From Thalassospira sp. (GTDB lineage: Bacteria; Pseudomonadota; Alphaproteobacteria; Rhodospirillales; Thalassospiraceae), in NCBI RefSeq assembly GCF_002709775.1, contig NZ_PAQR01000024.1:1-60487 (forward strand): a DNA stretch of 60,487 nucleotides. The letters run 5' to 3'. The translations under genes were made by a program, and so were the position numbers. Under the pieces are notes generated by a model. The model was given only the letters and a program-made list of their open reading frames with translations. It was not told where the DNA came from and ran no database searches. Of the stretch, positions 26,305-35,465 are shown piece by piece; position 1 is the stretch's first letter, and each line of letters begins with the position of its first letter.

Positions 26305-27293
26305 GAGTTTTGCGGCGGGGGTGTTGTTTCGGCATCGCGCAGCTCAAGATGAAGTGGCTGATGGCAATGCGGACAGGTCAGGATTTCGTCGCTTTCGTTG
26401 CGATGCACATCGCGGATGTCTTCGATGATCCATTGCGCCTGTTCTTCACTGATGCCGAGTTCCTCCTGATGGGAACGCAGCTTGTGCCGGACCCGTTCGG
26501 TCAGACGTTTGCCCAGCAACTGCCGGGTGGCCTGATGGCGGTATTCGCTTTCGCGGCGGCGCAGTTCGGCGTTAAAGGCCGATGCCAGAATACCGGCCGG
26601 TACGGCAACAATCCCGATCCCGGTCAGCGAGATGACACTGGCGAGAAACTTGCCAAATGGCGTGACGGGTACAACGTCGCCATACCCCACCGTGGCAAGG
26701 GTAATGACGCTCCAGTAAAGGGCATCAAGCAGGTTGGCGAACTGTTCGGGTTGGGCTTCATGTTCGGCGATATAGATCGCGCCGGCACTGAACACCAGCA
26801 TACAGGCCAGTGCCGCACTGGCTGCGCCAAAAATGCCAAGCTGCTGGCGAAAGACCAGCAACATCAATTCAAGCCCGGTGGAATAACGGGTGAATTTCAA
26901 CAAACGCAGCAAGCGAACAATACGGATAAAGCGCAGATCAATGCTGGTGAAGAACCACAGGAAGATCGGCAGGATCGCCAGAAGGTCGATCAGCGCCATC
27001 GGGGTCAGCATATAACGCAGGCGCGCAAACCGGCCATCAAAGCGCGGATCATCCGGGGCCGACCAGACCCGCAAGCCATATTCGACAGCAAAGATCAGGG
27101 TGCAGACGATTTCAATCGTGGCGAACAGGAAGAAATACTGCTCGGCAAAGGTTTCGACTGAATCAAAGATCACCGAGACAACGTTGATGATGATCGCACT
27201 GGCCAGAACCAGATGCACCAGAAGCGAAAAGCGCGACTCCCGGTCGACACCATGCAGAAGTTTCTGGGTTCGTGATCGCAGGGTCGGTTTCAT
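26301..27293 (-). CDS. Voltage-gated-type K+ channel
   Basis: Inner-membrane potassium channel of the six-helix type, 330 residues. Helices S1-S4 include FIRIVRLLRLLKFTRY, with Arg/Lys spaced every third residue as in a voltage sensor. The pore loop YWSVITLATVGYGDVVP carries the K+ selectivity filter TVGYGD, followed by the S6 helix (ISLTGIGIVAVPAGILASAF). The cytoplasmic tail is charged and ends with a CPHCHQPLHLE segment that may bind a metal. ATG 27293 is chosen; a GTG at 27326 in frame is possible and neither has a strong ribosome site. It lies upstream of trpL on the same strand. Confidence 0.9.
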   Translation of the reverse strand: MKPTLRSRTQKLLHGVDRESRFSLLVHLVLASAIIINVVSVIFDSVETFAEQYFFLFATIEIVCTLIFAVEYGLRVWSAPDDPRFDGRFARLRYMLTPMALIDLLAILPIFLWFFTSIDLRFIRIVRLLRLLKFTRYSTGLELMLLVFRQQLGIFGAASAALACMLVFSAGAIYIAEHEAQPEQFANLLDALYWSVITLATVGYGDVVPVTPFGKFLASVISLTGIGIVAVPAGILASAFNAELRRRESEYRHQATRQLLGKRLTERVRHKLRSHQEELGISEEQAQWIIEDIRDVHRNESDEILTCPHCHQPLHLELRDAETTPPPQNS

Positions 27294-27398
27294 GGCGCGC
27301 GTACTCGGTCCGGGCAATGGGTGCACTATTGCCCGCCAAGTTTTGCGCCAATCATTTCAGAAATGGTTAAACTACCCGACCTGGGTTAATCCGGCGGA

Positions 27399-28043
27399 TC
27401 AGTAACCCTTTGCCGCGTGGATGAAATCAGCAATCTTGCGGGCATCCTTGACACCCTTGCTGCGTTCCACGCCCGATGACACATCGACCCACGGTGCACC
27501 TGAAATCTTTACCGCTTCGGCGACATTGCTGGGATCAAGTCCGCCGGCCAGCATCCAGTTGCTTTTGAAGTTCTGACCGGTCAGAAGCGTCCAGTCGAAT
27601 GACACGGCATTGCCACCGGGAAGGACGCTGTCCTTGGGTGGTTTGGCATCAAACAGCAGGAAGTCGGCAACGCCGTCATAGTTCTTCTTGGCATTTTCAA
27701 TATCGGCGGCTGTGCTGACCGAGATCGCCTTCATGACTTTGAGGCCGAAGCGTTCCTTGACCTCGGCCACACGTTCGGGGCTTTCCTTGCCGTGAAGCTG
27801 AATGACATCGAGATTGCCAGCGGTGATCGCATTTTCAAGCGCCTCGTCACCAGCTTCGACGAACAGACCGACCTTGTAGATGCTGTTGGGGACGCGTTCA
27901 GTGAGTGTCTTGGCACCCTTCAGCGATATATGACGCGGGCTGGGTGGGAAGAAGACATATCCAAGGGCATCGGCCCCGGCACTCATGGCGGCAATCGCGG
28001 CATCTTCGCTGTTAATTCCACAGATTTTGACCATGCAGCTCAT
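27399..28043 (-). CDS. trpF: Phosphoribosylanthranilate isomerase
   Basis: Third step of tryptophan synthesis, an Amadori rearrangement of N-(5-phosphoribosyl)anthranilate. The TIM-barrel protein of 214 residues begins MSCMVKICGI at ATG 28043 (AGGA upstream). Catalytic Cys is in KICGI, the catalytic Asp in FLLFDAKPP, and the phosphate site is in MLAGGLDPSNV and VDVSSGVERSKGVKD. It is alone, divergent from ubiE, and not beside trpB/trpA within this window. Confidence 0.96.
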   Translation of the reverse strand: MSCMVKICGINSEDAAIAAMSAGADALGYVFFPPSPRHISLKGAKTLTERVPNSIYKVGLFVEAGDEALENAITAGNLDVIQLHGKESPERVAEVKERFGLKVMKAISVSTAADIENAKKNYDGVADFLLFDAKPPKDSVLPGGNAVSFDWTLLTGQNFKSNWMLAGGLDPSNVAEAVKISGAPWVDVSSGVERSKGVKDARKIADFIHAAKGY

Positions 28044-28199
28044 CGGGGCATCCTGTTCTTGTCTTCGCTCTAATCTTGGCAACAAGGGGTTGTTGCATCT
28101 GATTGACTTAACAGAAATGACCACGATCCAACAGGATATTTGCGTTTTGGCGTGGCTTTCCACTGGCAGGATAATCATTGCTGCGCTATTTTCCCGCCC

Positions 28200-28973
28200 A
28201 TGAGCAAGAACACAGACCCTGCCGCGGGCGAAACCGGCGAAAACACAACCCATTTTGGTTTTCGTGATGTTCCCGAAAGCCAGAAGGCATCCATGGTGCG
28301 CGAGGTGTTCGACACTGTCGCGTCCAAGTATGACCTGATGAACGATCTGATGAGCGGTGGGGTGCATCGCTTGTGGAAAGACAGCTTCATCAACGAGCTC
28401 AAGCCGCGTCCGGGAATGAAGCTTCTCGACGTTGCCGGGGGCACCGGGGATATTGCGTTTCGCTTCCTGAAAAATGGCGGTGGGTCGGTCACGGTTTGTG
28501 ACATCAATTACGAGATGCTCCATGTCGGGCGCGACCGCGCGGTTGATCACGGACTTCTGAAAAACATCAACTGGACGGTGGGCGATGCGCAGAAATTGCC
28601 GCTGCCTGATCAGTCGGTTGATGCCTATACCATCGCCTTTGGCATTCGCAACGTGACCCGCATCGAAGAGGCGCTTTCGGAAGCCTATCGGGTGTTGCGT
28701 CCGGGTGGAAAGTTCCAGTGCCTTGAATTTTCCAAGGTGGTCGTGCCGGGCTTTGACAAGCTTTACGATACCTATTCGTTCAAGCTGTTGCCTGAAATCG
28801 GACGCTTCATTGCGGGTAATCGTGATGCTTATCAGTATCTGGCCGAAAGCATTCGCCAGTTCCCCGATCAGGAAACCTTCGCATCCATGATCCGGGCTGC
28901 CGGGTTTGAACGTGTGAAATACCGCAACCTGTCTGGCGGGATTGCGGCCATTCATTCCGGTTGGCGGATATAA
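28200..28973 (+). CDS. ubiE: Ubiquinone/menaquinone C-methyltransferase
   Basis: SAM-dependent methyltransferase of quinone biosynthesis, 257 residues from ATG 28200. Typical elements: [23 protein letters not shown]-binding [38 protein letters not shown] and [15 protein letters not shown]. It is 13 bases upstream of ubiB, so the two form a quinone-synthesis operon, a common pairing in alphaproteobacteria. The divergent trpF lies 156 bases away. Confidence 0.96.
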   Translation: MSKNTDPAAGETGENTTHFGFRDVPESQKASMVREVFDTVASKYDLMNDLMSGGVHRLWKDSFINELKPRPGMKLLDVAGGTGDIAFRFLKNGGGSVTVCDINYEMLHVGRDRAVDHGLLKNINWTVGDAQKLPLPDQSVDAYTIAFGIRNVTRIEEALSEAYRVLRPGGKFQCLEFSKVVVPGFDKLYDTYSFKLLPEIGRFIAGNRDAYQYLAESIRQFPDQETFASMIRAAGFERVKYRNLSGGIAAIHSGWRI

Positions 28974-28986
28974 GGGCGTTTGACGC

Positions 28987-30549
28987 ATGATCCGGTTCGT
29001 TCGTAACAGTTTCCGCCTGCTTGCCATGGCGCGCACATTGGCGCGCTATGATGCGTTGTTTCCACTGGCCCTTGTGCCGGGTGGCAAGCTTGTCGCGTTT
29101 TTGGCCCGCCTGACGGCACCCTTTTCACGCCGTTCCGATTTGCCGCCGGGCAAGCGTCTTGCCCGTGCGCTTGAAGAACTTGGTCCGGCCTTCATCAAGC
29201 TGGGGCAAACCCTTGCGACCCGGTCTGACCTGATTGGGGATGATGTGGCAGCCGACCTTTCGTCGCTTCAGGATCGCCTGCCGCCCTTTTCGGCCAAGAT
29301 CGCCAAACGCATCATTACCGAACAGCTGGCCGAACCGTTTGACATGCTGTTTGCCGAGTTCGATGAAGAACCGGTGGCAGCAGCATCGATCGCGCAGGTG
29401 CATTTCGCGACCACGACCGACGGGCGTGAAGTTGCGGTCAAGGTTCTGCGCCCGGATATTCGGTACCGCTTTGCGCGCGACATGGACCTGTTTTACTGGA
29501 TCGCTGAACTTGTCGAGTTGACCCAACCGCGTTTGCGCCGCCTGAAGCCGATTGAGACGGTCAAGGCGCTTGAAGACAGCGTGCATCTTGAAATGGATTT
29601 GCGGTTCGAAGCCGCCGCGGCATCGGAATTCCGCGACAATTTCGAAGATGATCCGACCTACTACATTCCGCAAATCGATTGGGAACGCACCGCCGAGTAT
29701 GTGATGACCATGGAACGGGTCAAGGGCGTGCGTATCGATAATGTCGAGGCGCTTGATCGCATGGGCATTGATCGATCCGACCTGCTTGCCAAGGCAGCCG
29801 GGGCGTTTTTCCAGCAGGTTTTCCGCGACGGGTTTTTCCATGCGGATATGCATCCGGGTAACCTGTTTGTTGATGAAAACGGCCGGGTCAGTCTGGTTGA
29901 TTTCGGCATCATGGGCCGGGTGGACAAGCAGACGCGGCTTTATCTGGCCGAGATGCTTCTGGGCTTCCTGACCCGCGATTATCACCGCGTGGCAGAGGTC
30001 CACTTTGAAGCGGGCTACGTTCCGCGCAACCAATCGCTTGAAAACTTCCAGCAGGCCTGCCGGTCGATTGGTGAGCCGATCCTGGGCAAGGAATTGGCCG
30101 ATATTTCTGTTGGCCGGTTGTTAGGTCAGCTGTTCCAGATTACCGAGCAGTTCGGCATGGAAACCCAGCCACAGCTTCTGATGCTGCAAAAGACCATGAT
30201 CGTTGCCGAGGGGCTTTCAAGAATCCTCAGTCCGAACGAGAATATGTGGGAACTGTCGCGTCCACTGATCGAAGACTGGATGCGCGAAAACCTTGGCCCG
30301 GAAGCCAAGATCAAGGAAGCCACCCTTCAGGCCGGATCCATGTTGCGCCGATTGCCGCGTGTGCTTGAAGCCGCCGAGCAGGCATCATCGGTCCTGACCG
30401 AACAGGGCCTCCGTCTGCATCCTGAAACGGTTGCCGCCATGCGCGGCAAGGCGGGGAATGGCCAGAAAAAGTCAGGTGGCGTATCGCGCCAGACCCTTGT
30501 GATGTGGGTGGCGATTGCGGCCCTGGCCGTGGCGGTTTACCTGAAATAA
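28987..30549 (+). CDS. ubiB: UbiB-type atypical kinase/ATPase for ubiquinone synthesis
   Basis: Membrane-associated protein-kinase-like ATPase needed for coenzyme Q production, 520 residues. Family landmarks: GPAFIKLGQTLATRSDL (KxGQ motif), EEPVAAASIAQVHFA (Ala-rich loop replacing the Gly-rich loop), EVAVKVLRP, FFHADMHPGNLFV and LVDFGIMGR. A C-terminal hydrophobic helix (LVMWVAIAALAVAVYL) anchors it in the inner membrane. It follows ubiE by 13 bases. Confidence 0.96.
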   Translation: MIRFVRNSFRLLAMARTLARYDALFPLALVPGGKLVAFLARLTAPFSRRSDLPPGKRLARALEELGPAFIKLGQTLATRSDLIGDDVAADLSSLQDRLPPFSAKIAKRIITEQLAEPFDMLFAEFDEEPVAAASIAQVHFATTTDGREVAVKVLRPDIRYRFARDMDLFYWIAELVELTQPRLRRLKPIETVKALEDSVHLEMDLRFEAAAASEFRDNFEDDPTYYIPQIDWERTAEYVMTMERVKGVRIDNVEALDRMGIDRSDLLAKAAGAFFQQVFRDGFFHADMHPGNLFVDENGRVSLVDFGIMGRVDKQTRLYLAEMLLGFLTRDYHRVAEVHFEAGYVPRNQSLENFQQACRSIGEPILGKELADISVGRLLGQLFQITEQFGMETQPQLLMLQKTMIVAEGLSRILSPNENMWELSRPLIEDWMRENLGPEAKIKEATLQAGSMLRRLPRVLEAAEQASSVLTEQGLRLHPETVAAMRGKAGNGQKKSGGVSRQTLVMWVAIAALAVAVYLK

Positions 30550-30576
30550 TCAAATCATCCGCGTGGGAACTTCACG

Positions 30577-31017
30577 ATGGCAGATGGCGATAAAACCATT
30601 GAAGTCAGTATTGATCGGGCGCGGCTTGATCTTGATTACTGCTATGATTTTATCGCGGCGTCCTATTGGTCCGGCGGACGCACACGCGGTGAATTTGATC
30701 GATCGGTGGAAATGTCCTTTCCCGTCGGGGCCTATTGCGACGGGCGTCAGGTCGGTTTTGCCCGCGTGGTCAGTGATCAGATTGCCATCGCCTATGTTGC
30801 CGATGTCTTTGTCGACCCGGATTATCGACGGATGGGCATTGCGGCACGAATGATCGAGGCCCTACATACCCATCCCGAATTACGGCGCGTGAAGCGCTGG
30901 CTTCTGGCGACGCGGGATATGCAACCGCTTTATCGTTTGCAGGGCTATGCCGATCTTGATGACATGATGATGATGCGCCTTGATGGTGACGCCCAAAGTC
31001 GCGATCCACTGCGCTAG
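30577..31017 (+). CDS. GNAT-family N-acetyltransferase
   Basis: Small acetyltransferase of 146 residues from ATG 30577. The central GNAT strand and P-loop for acetyl-CoA are visible as YVADVFVDPDYRRMGIAARM, followed by a helix and the LLATRDMQPLYRLQGY segment typical of this fold. It sits 27 bases after ubiB and may be part of the same transcript, which ends at the hairpin 31034-31070. The substrate is unknown. Confidence 0.85.
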   Translation: MADGDKTIEVSIDRARLDLDYCYDFIAASYWSGGRTRGEFDRSVEMSFPVGAYCDGRQVGFARVVSDQIAIAYVADVFVDPDYRRMGIAARMIEALHTHPELRRVKRWLLATRDMQPLYRLQGYADLDDMMMMRLDGDAQSRDPLR

Positions 31018-31033
31018 GATCAAGCTTGCAAAC

Positions 31034-31070
31034 AAAAAACGCCGCCACGGATAGCCGGGCGGCGTTTTTT
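31034..31070. terminator. Bidirectional Rho-independent terminator
   Basis: ACGCCGCC (31039-31046) pairs with GGCGGCGT (31058-31065); an A-run precedes and a T-run follows, so it can stop transcription from ubiE-ubiB-GNAT on the plus strand and from the chemoreceptor on the minus strand. Confidence 0.92.
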
Positions 31071-31089
31071 GATGGGTTTATCGCAAAGC

Positions 31090-32748
31090 TTAGCTTGCGC
31101 GGACTTCGTCAAGGAAGTTGCCGACTTCACCACGCAATGTGCCCGACTGGCTGTTAAGCTTGTCAGACGCGCCAAGAACCTGATGTGCGGCCTCGCCGGT
31201 TTGGCGGGCGGCTTCCTGCATTTCGCGGATGTGGTTGGAGACTTCCTGCGTGCTTTGAACAGCCTGCTGAACCGAGGTCGAGATTTCTGTGGTTGCCTGA
31301 CCCTGTTCCTCGACCGCAGCGGCGACCTCGGATGCGATTTCGTTCAGGTTGGCAATGATGCCGGTGATCCCGTCAATCGCCCCAACGGCCTGCTGTGTCG
31401 ATCCCTGAATACCGGAAATCTGTTCCGATATATCCTCGGTCGCGCGTGCCGTCTGATTGGCGAGGTTTTTGACCTCGTTGGCGACCACGGCAAAGCCCTT
31501 GCCAGCGTCGCCGGCACGGGCAGCCTCGATCGTGGCGTTCAGTGCCAGCAGGTTGGTCTGTTCGGCGATTGCCTGAATGATCTGGACAACCTCGCCGACT
31601 TTCTGGGCTGAGACATCAAGACCCTGAACCATCTCGTTCACCCGGGTGGCCTCGGTCGAGGCATTGGCGGTGATGTTTGATGTTTCATTCACGCGTGCAC
31701 TGATGTCACGGATGGAAACAGCCAGTTCTTCGGCGGCACTTGCGACAGTTTCAACGCTGTGGTTGGCTTGTTCGACTGCGGCAACAACCGCTTGTGAACC
31801 GGCTTCGTTTTGCTGGACTGCTGCCACCATGGTCTGGGCAACTTCCTGCATTTCGCCAGATGCACCAGACACGCTGTCGACTACACCCATAACAGTCTGT
31901 TCAAACCGACCGGCAAGGGCGGTCATGGCATCGCGGCGTTTGGCTTCGGCGCGTTCACGTTCCTGTTCGCGTTCGCGATCAAGCTGGGTAACGCGTTTGG
32001 CGTTTTCCTTGAAGATCTCGACCGACGAGGCCATTTCGCCGATCTCGTCATTGCGTTTGAGACCGGGAATATCGACATCCAGTTCACCATCGACAAGCGA
32101 CTGCATGGCGCCATTGATCTTGACCATCGGGGTCAGGATCTGATTGCGCAGAACACCCCAGGTCACACCAAGCAGCAGCACCAGAATGGCAGCGGCAAGG
32201 GCAAGCTGCACAATGACGGCCTGTTTGACTTCGGCACTGACGCGGTCAAGCGACCAGGCGGTGACAAGCATGCCACGATACTGGTCTTCGTCACGACGTT
32301 TGGAATATTTGGTGATCGGTGCGGCAACGATGACGGCGTCTTCGGTGATGAAGCTGACGACTTCCTTGTTCTCGATCTTTTCGAGATGCGCTTCGATCAG
32401 GGCAGCCAGATCATGTTCGCGCAGGTTTTCGGACTGATAGGTGCTGATGGCATCACCACCCGGGTTGGCCGCGATCAGGCTTGCCAGCTGGGAGCCTTCC
32501 TTATCGGTGATCTTGCGGAATTCCTTTTCGACCGATGCACCATCCATGGCAATGAAGCCCGGCTGAACGGCAGTCGACAGCATTTCGGTTTTTTCGACCG
32601 ATTCATTGTACATGATTTCGATCATGGCATTGCGCTGTGAAACGGTCTGGATGGTCATCATCGCGGCGAACCCGATGACAAGCAGTCCGACAATCACAAG
32701 AATCACTTTACGTCCGACAGACGCGCCGGATCTTTTTGGTTCAGCCAT
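31090..32748 (-). CDS. Methyl-accepting chemotaxis protein
   Basis: Transmembrane chemoreceptor of 552 residues. An N-terminal membrane helix (IVGLLVIGFAAMMTIQTV) and a second (LALAAAILVLLLGVTWGVL) bracket a periplasmic region of about 150 residues. A HAMP domain follows, then a long coiled-coil signalling domain whose tip reads FAVVANEVKNLANQTARATE, the CheA/CheW contact hairpin. It ends in a helical tail without a clear CheR-docking pentapeptide. No che genes are adjacent. The sensed ligand is unknown. Confidence 0.95.
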   Translation of the reverse strand: MAEPKRSGASVGRKVILVIVGLLVIGFAAMMTIQTVSQRNAMIEIMYNESVEKTEMLSTAVQPGFIAMDGASVEKEFRKITDKEGSQLASLIAANPGGDAISTYQSENLREHDLAALIEAHLEKIENKEVVSFITEDAVIVAAPITKYSKRRDEDQYRGMLVTAWSLDRVSAEVKQAVIVQLALAAAILVLLLGVTWGVLRNQILTPMVKINGAMQSLVDGELDVDIPGLKRNDEIGEMASSVEIFKENAKRVTQLDREREQERERAEAKRRDAMTALAGRFEQTVMGVVDSVSGASGEMQEVAQTMVAAVQQNEAGSQAVVAAVEQANHSVETVASAAEELAVSIRDISARVNETSNITANASTEATRVNEMVQGLDVSAQKVGEVVQIIQAIAEQTNLLALNATIEAARAGDAGKGFAVVANEVKNLANQTARATEDISEQISGIQGSTQQAVGAIDGITGIIANLNEIASEVAAAVEEQGQATTEISTSVQQAVQSTQEVSNHIREMQEAARQTGEAAHQVLGASDKLNSQSGTLRGEVGNFLDEVRAS

Positions 32749-33202
32749 TTACGGTCTCCCACTCCTTCAAAGGCAGTATTCACCAATTCCCTAGTTCTGA
32801 CGTCGGTGGTCGGCCTGAAGCTCCGATCCTGAAACCGACAATCAGGGTGTGACGAACTGTTACCCTGCGCGTTTTGCACAGTGGCCGGCTCGTACATTTA
32901 TTTTCTCGTAATGCGACGCAAAGACGTCGCAGCTCACGTATTGGTTTATTGATTGACTATCGAAGCTACTCCATCCGGTAAAATTTCTGAAACAAGAAAC
33001 GACCGGGGGCGCGAATATTCCATTTCCATAAAACCAAATGAATAAATCCACTTATTGGTAAGGCTTTTTTGGTAAATTATGCTCTCTTCTAATATAGCTG
33101 CACCCCGCCGAATCGGTCGGTGTCGCGATCCATCGATTTGACAGGCCTTCAAGGGGGCGATGGCATTTGCCATATAAAGGCAAATGCACCGGGGGAACGG
33201 GA
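32749..33202. other. Divergent intergenic region with two palindromes
   Basis: A 454-base gap between the chemoreceptor and TPR genes. TGCGACG (32912-32918) and CGTCGCA (32925-32931) form one perfect repeat. A second, GCATTTGCC (33163-33171) and GGCAAATGC (33179-33187), ends just before the ribosome binding site of the TPR gene. The middle part (about 32980-33110) is AT-rich. I see no coding sequence. Confidence 0.5.
33163..33187 (+). promoter_or_regulatory. Hairpin beside the ribosome binding site of the TPR gene
   Basis: Perfect 9-bp arms with a 7-base A/T loop (ATATAAA) end three bases before the GGGGAACGGGA ribosome site. It could be an operator in DNA or a stem in the mRNA leader that tunes initiation. 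Confidence 0.45.
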
Positions 33203-34771
33203 ATGGCGAAAGCTGCAACAACACGCAAGAAACGACCAGCCAAGAAGGCGTCGAAATCCACTGCAAGCAGCAAGGCTGCCAAGAAGGAAGACGTCGTCGC
33301 CGCCACCACCAGCACCACCCCTGATGACGCCGATCCGAAAACCGACGATACCATCGCCAAGGCCGACGAAGCGGCTGCGCGCAAAAGTGCCGAGGCCGCC
33401 GTGCAGCGCCGTCAGGTGATCAGCGATCTGTTCCAGCGGGGCCTGGCTGCTCATCAGGCGGGCCAGATTGATGATGCCATTCGCCTATACAGTACCGCCC
33501 TTCGCCAGAACCCCAATCAACCCGATGTCTGGAACAACCTTGGTGTCGCGCTTCGCCGTAGCAAGAAGTTCGACGCGGCCCTGATTGCCTATCGGAGGGC
33601 CGCGGACCTTCGGCCGGAAAATGCCGGAATGTGGTCGAATATGGGGAACTGCCTGCGCGAAATGATGCGCTTTGACGAGGCGCTTGTTGCGCACAAAAAG
33701 GCAATCGAACTTGATGACAGTGTCAAGTCGCACACGTTTAATGCCGGGCTTGTTTATCGTGATATGAACCGCTTTGACGAGGCGCTTGACTATTTCGAGC
33801 GCGCGCTTGCGATCGATCCCGATTATGTCGATGCCAATTGGGACAAGTCATTGGCGCATCTTGCCCTTGGCAATTACGCCGAAGGCTGGGCGGGGTATGA
33901 AACGCGCCGCAAACTTGCCGATAATCCGATCCGCCCGCTTGAAACAGCACCCGAATGGGATGGCAAGACGGATCTGCGCGGCAAACGGGTTTTGCTGCGC
34001 GCCGAACAGGGCTTTGGCGACATGATCCAGTTTGCCCGTTTCGTACCGCTGGTGGCGAAAAAGGCCGGGCATGTGATCCTTGAGTGCCGCAAGGAATTGA
34101 TCCCGATCATGAAGACGGTTTCGGGTGTTGGCACTGTGGTCGAGAAGGGGCGCGCGCTTCCGGAATTTGATGTGCATGTGCCGCTTCTGAGCCTGCCGCA
34201 TGTGATGGGCATTGGCGCGAAGGATCTTCAGAAACTCTCGACCGATAGTTACCTGACCCCGCCGCAGGGCAAACGTGCGCGCTTGGCACCACCACCGGGT
34301 ACGGCCCTTAAGGTCGGGCTGATCTGGGCGGGCAAGCTTAATCCGCGCGACCGATCCTGCCCGCTTGAGACCCTGCTTCCGATTTTGTCGGCCAAGGGGG
34401 CTGCGTTCTACAGCTTCCAGATCGATGAGCGCCGGGCCGATATCGACAAGCTCGGCCTGCATGCCTTTGTCACGGATCTTGGCGACCATATTCATGATTT
34501 TGGTGACAGTGCCGCACTGATGCGCGAGATGGATCTGGTGATTACCATCGACAGTTCGCCCGCCCATCTTGCCGGTGCCCTTGGCGTGCCTGTCTGGATG
34601 TTGCAGCTTTACACCACCGACTGGCGCTGGATGGTCAATCGGTCTGACAGCCCCTGGTACCCGACCATGCGCATCTATCGTCAGGAAAAGCCCGATGACT
34701 GGTCCGCACCGATCCAGAAACTTGGCAGTGATTTTTCCACGCTCCTGCAAGCACGGCTGAATGCCGGGTAA
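33203..34771 (+). CDS. TPR protein with glycosyltransferase-like C-terminal domain
   Basis: A 522-residue protein from ATG 33203 with a strong purine-rich ribosome site. Residues 1-60 are Lys/Ala/Thr-rich and probably disordered. About four tetratricopeptide repeats follow (for example DVWNNLGVALRRSKKFDAAL, GMWSNMGNCLREMMRFDEAL, YFERALAIDPDYVDANW). The C-terminal half (from about residue 245) resembles GT-B proteins linked to TPRs, with LKVGLIWAGK and VITIDSSPAHLAGALGVPVW. Such proteins may glycosylate surface or flagellar structures, but this one has no glycan genes nearby, so the substrate is open. Confidence 0.8.
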   Translation: MAKAATTRKKRPAKKASKSTASSKAAKKEDVVAATTSTTPDDADPKTDDTIAKADEAAARKSAEAAVQRRQVISDLFQRGLAAHQAGQIDDAIRLYSTALRQNPNQPDVWNNLGVALRRSKKFDAALIAYRRAADLRPENAGMWSNMGNCLREMMRFDEALVAHKKAIELDDSVKSHTFNAGLVYRDMNRFDEALDYFERALAIDPDYVDANWDKSLAHLALGNYAEGWAGYETRRKLADNPIRPLETAPEWDGKTDLRGKRVLLRAEQGFGDMIQFARFVPLVAKKAGHVILECRKELIPIMKTVSGVGTVVEKGRALPEFDVHVPLLSLPHVMGIGAKDLQKLSTDSYLTPPQGKRARLAPPPGTALKVGLIWAGKLNPRDRSCPLETLLPILSAKGAAFYSFQIDERRADIDKLGLHAFVTDLGDHIHDFGDSAALMREMDLVITIDSSPAHLAGALGVPVWMLQLYTTDWRWMVNRSDSPWYPTMRIYRQEKPDDWSAPIQKLGSDFSTLLQARLNAG

Positions 34772-34923
34772 AAAACGAACACGCTAGCGAATACTTGCCT
34801 TCGTGCCCAACTCGGCGTAGTTAAGCGGCTTGATTTTGTGGAATGCGGGTCTGGATGATGGCGCCATATGGTGATGTCCGGGCACATTCATTTGGCGAAC
34901 CGATCTGGCGCAGGAGAATTCTT

Positions 34924-35403
34924 GTGAGCGAAGCTGCTTATAACAAAGGTTTCCCGGTTTCCTGGGAACAGATGCATCGCGACGCCCGTGCACTGGCATG
35001 GCGACTGTTGGAAAAAGGCCCGTACAAGGGAATCGTGGCAATCACCCGTGGCGGTCTTGTGCCTGCGGCCATCATTGCACGCGAACTTGATATTCGCCTG
35101 ATTGATACGGTCTGTGTTCGCAGCTACTCTGACAAGACGCGTGGTGATCTGGAATGGCTAAAAGAAGTCGAAGGTGACGGCACCGATATGCTGATCATTG
35201 ATGACTTGGTCGATACCGGCAAAACCGCCAAGGCTGTGCGCGAAAAGCTTCCGAATGCGCATTTCGCAACCGTTTATGCCAAGCCGCTTGGCCGCGAAAT
35301 CGTTGACAGCTTTGTGACCGAAGTGTCCCAGGATACGTGGATTTACTTCCCGTGGGACATGGAACTGTCGGTTAACGCTCCGATCTCTGAACGCGTCCGT
35401 TAA
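34924..35403 (+). CDS. gpt: Xanthine-guanine phosphoribosyltransferase
   Basis: Purine-salvage enzyme attaching phosphoribose from PRPP to guanine, xanthine or hypoxanthine. The 159-residue protein aligns well with E. coli Gpt from memory: [27 protein letters not shown], the PRPP motif [13 protein letters not shown], and the C-terminal [13 protein letters not shown]. The start is GTG 34924, fixed by AGGAGAATTCTT just upstream; an in-frame ATG at 34843 would add 27 unrelated residues. A small hairpin follows at 35412-35430. Confidence 0.95.
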   Translation: MSEAAYNKGFPVSWEQMHRDARALAWRLLEKGPYKGIVAITRGGLVPAAIIARELDIRLIDTVCVRSYSDKTRGDLEWLKEVEGDGTDMLIIDDLVDTGKTAKAVREKLPNAHFATVYAKPLGREIVDSFVTEVSQDTWIYFPWDMELSVNAPISERVR

Positions 35404-35411
35404 TCGGTCTG

Positions 35412-35430
35412 GGGATACCATCCGTATCCC
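35412..35430 (+). terminator. Weak hairpin after gpt
   Basis: GGGATAC (35412-35418) and GTATCCC (35424-35430) form a 7-bp stem with loop CATCC, nine bases after the gpt stop. Only TTGT follows, so it is at best a weak terminator. Confidence 0.35.
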
Positions 35431-35465
35431 TTGTAAGGCCGATTGCCAGACAAGGAGATTTCAGG

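Noticed and set aside
28044..29036. Long N-terminal extension of TrpF
   Set aside because: The frame runs antisense through ubiE; family length and AGGA before ATG 28043 set the start.
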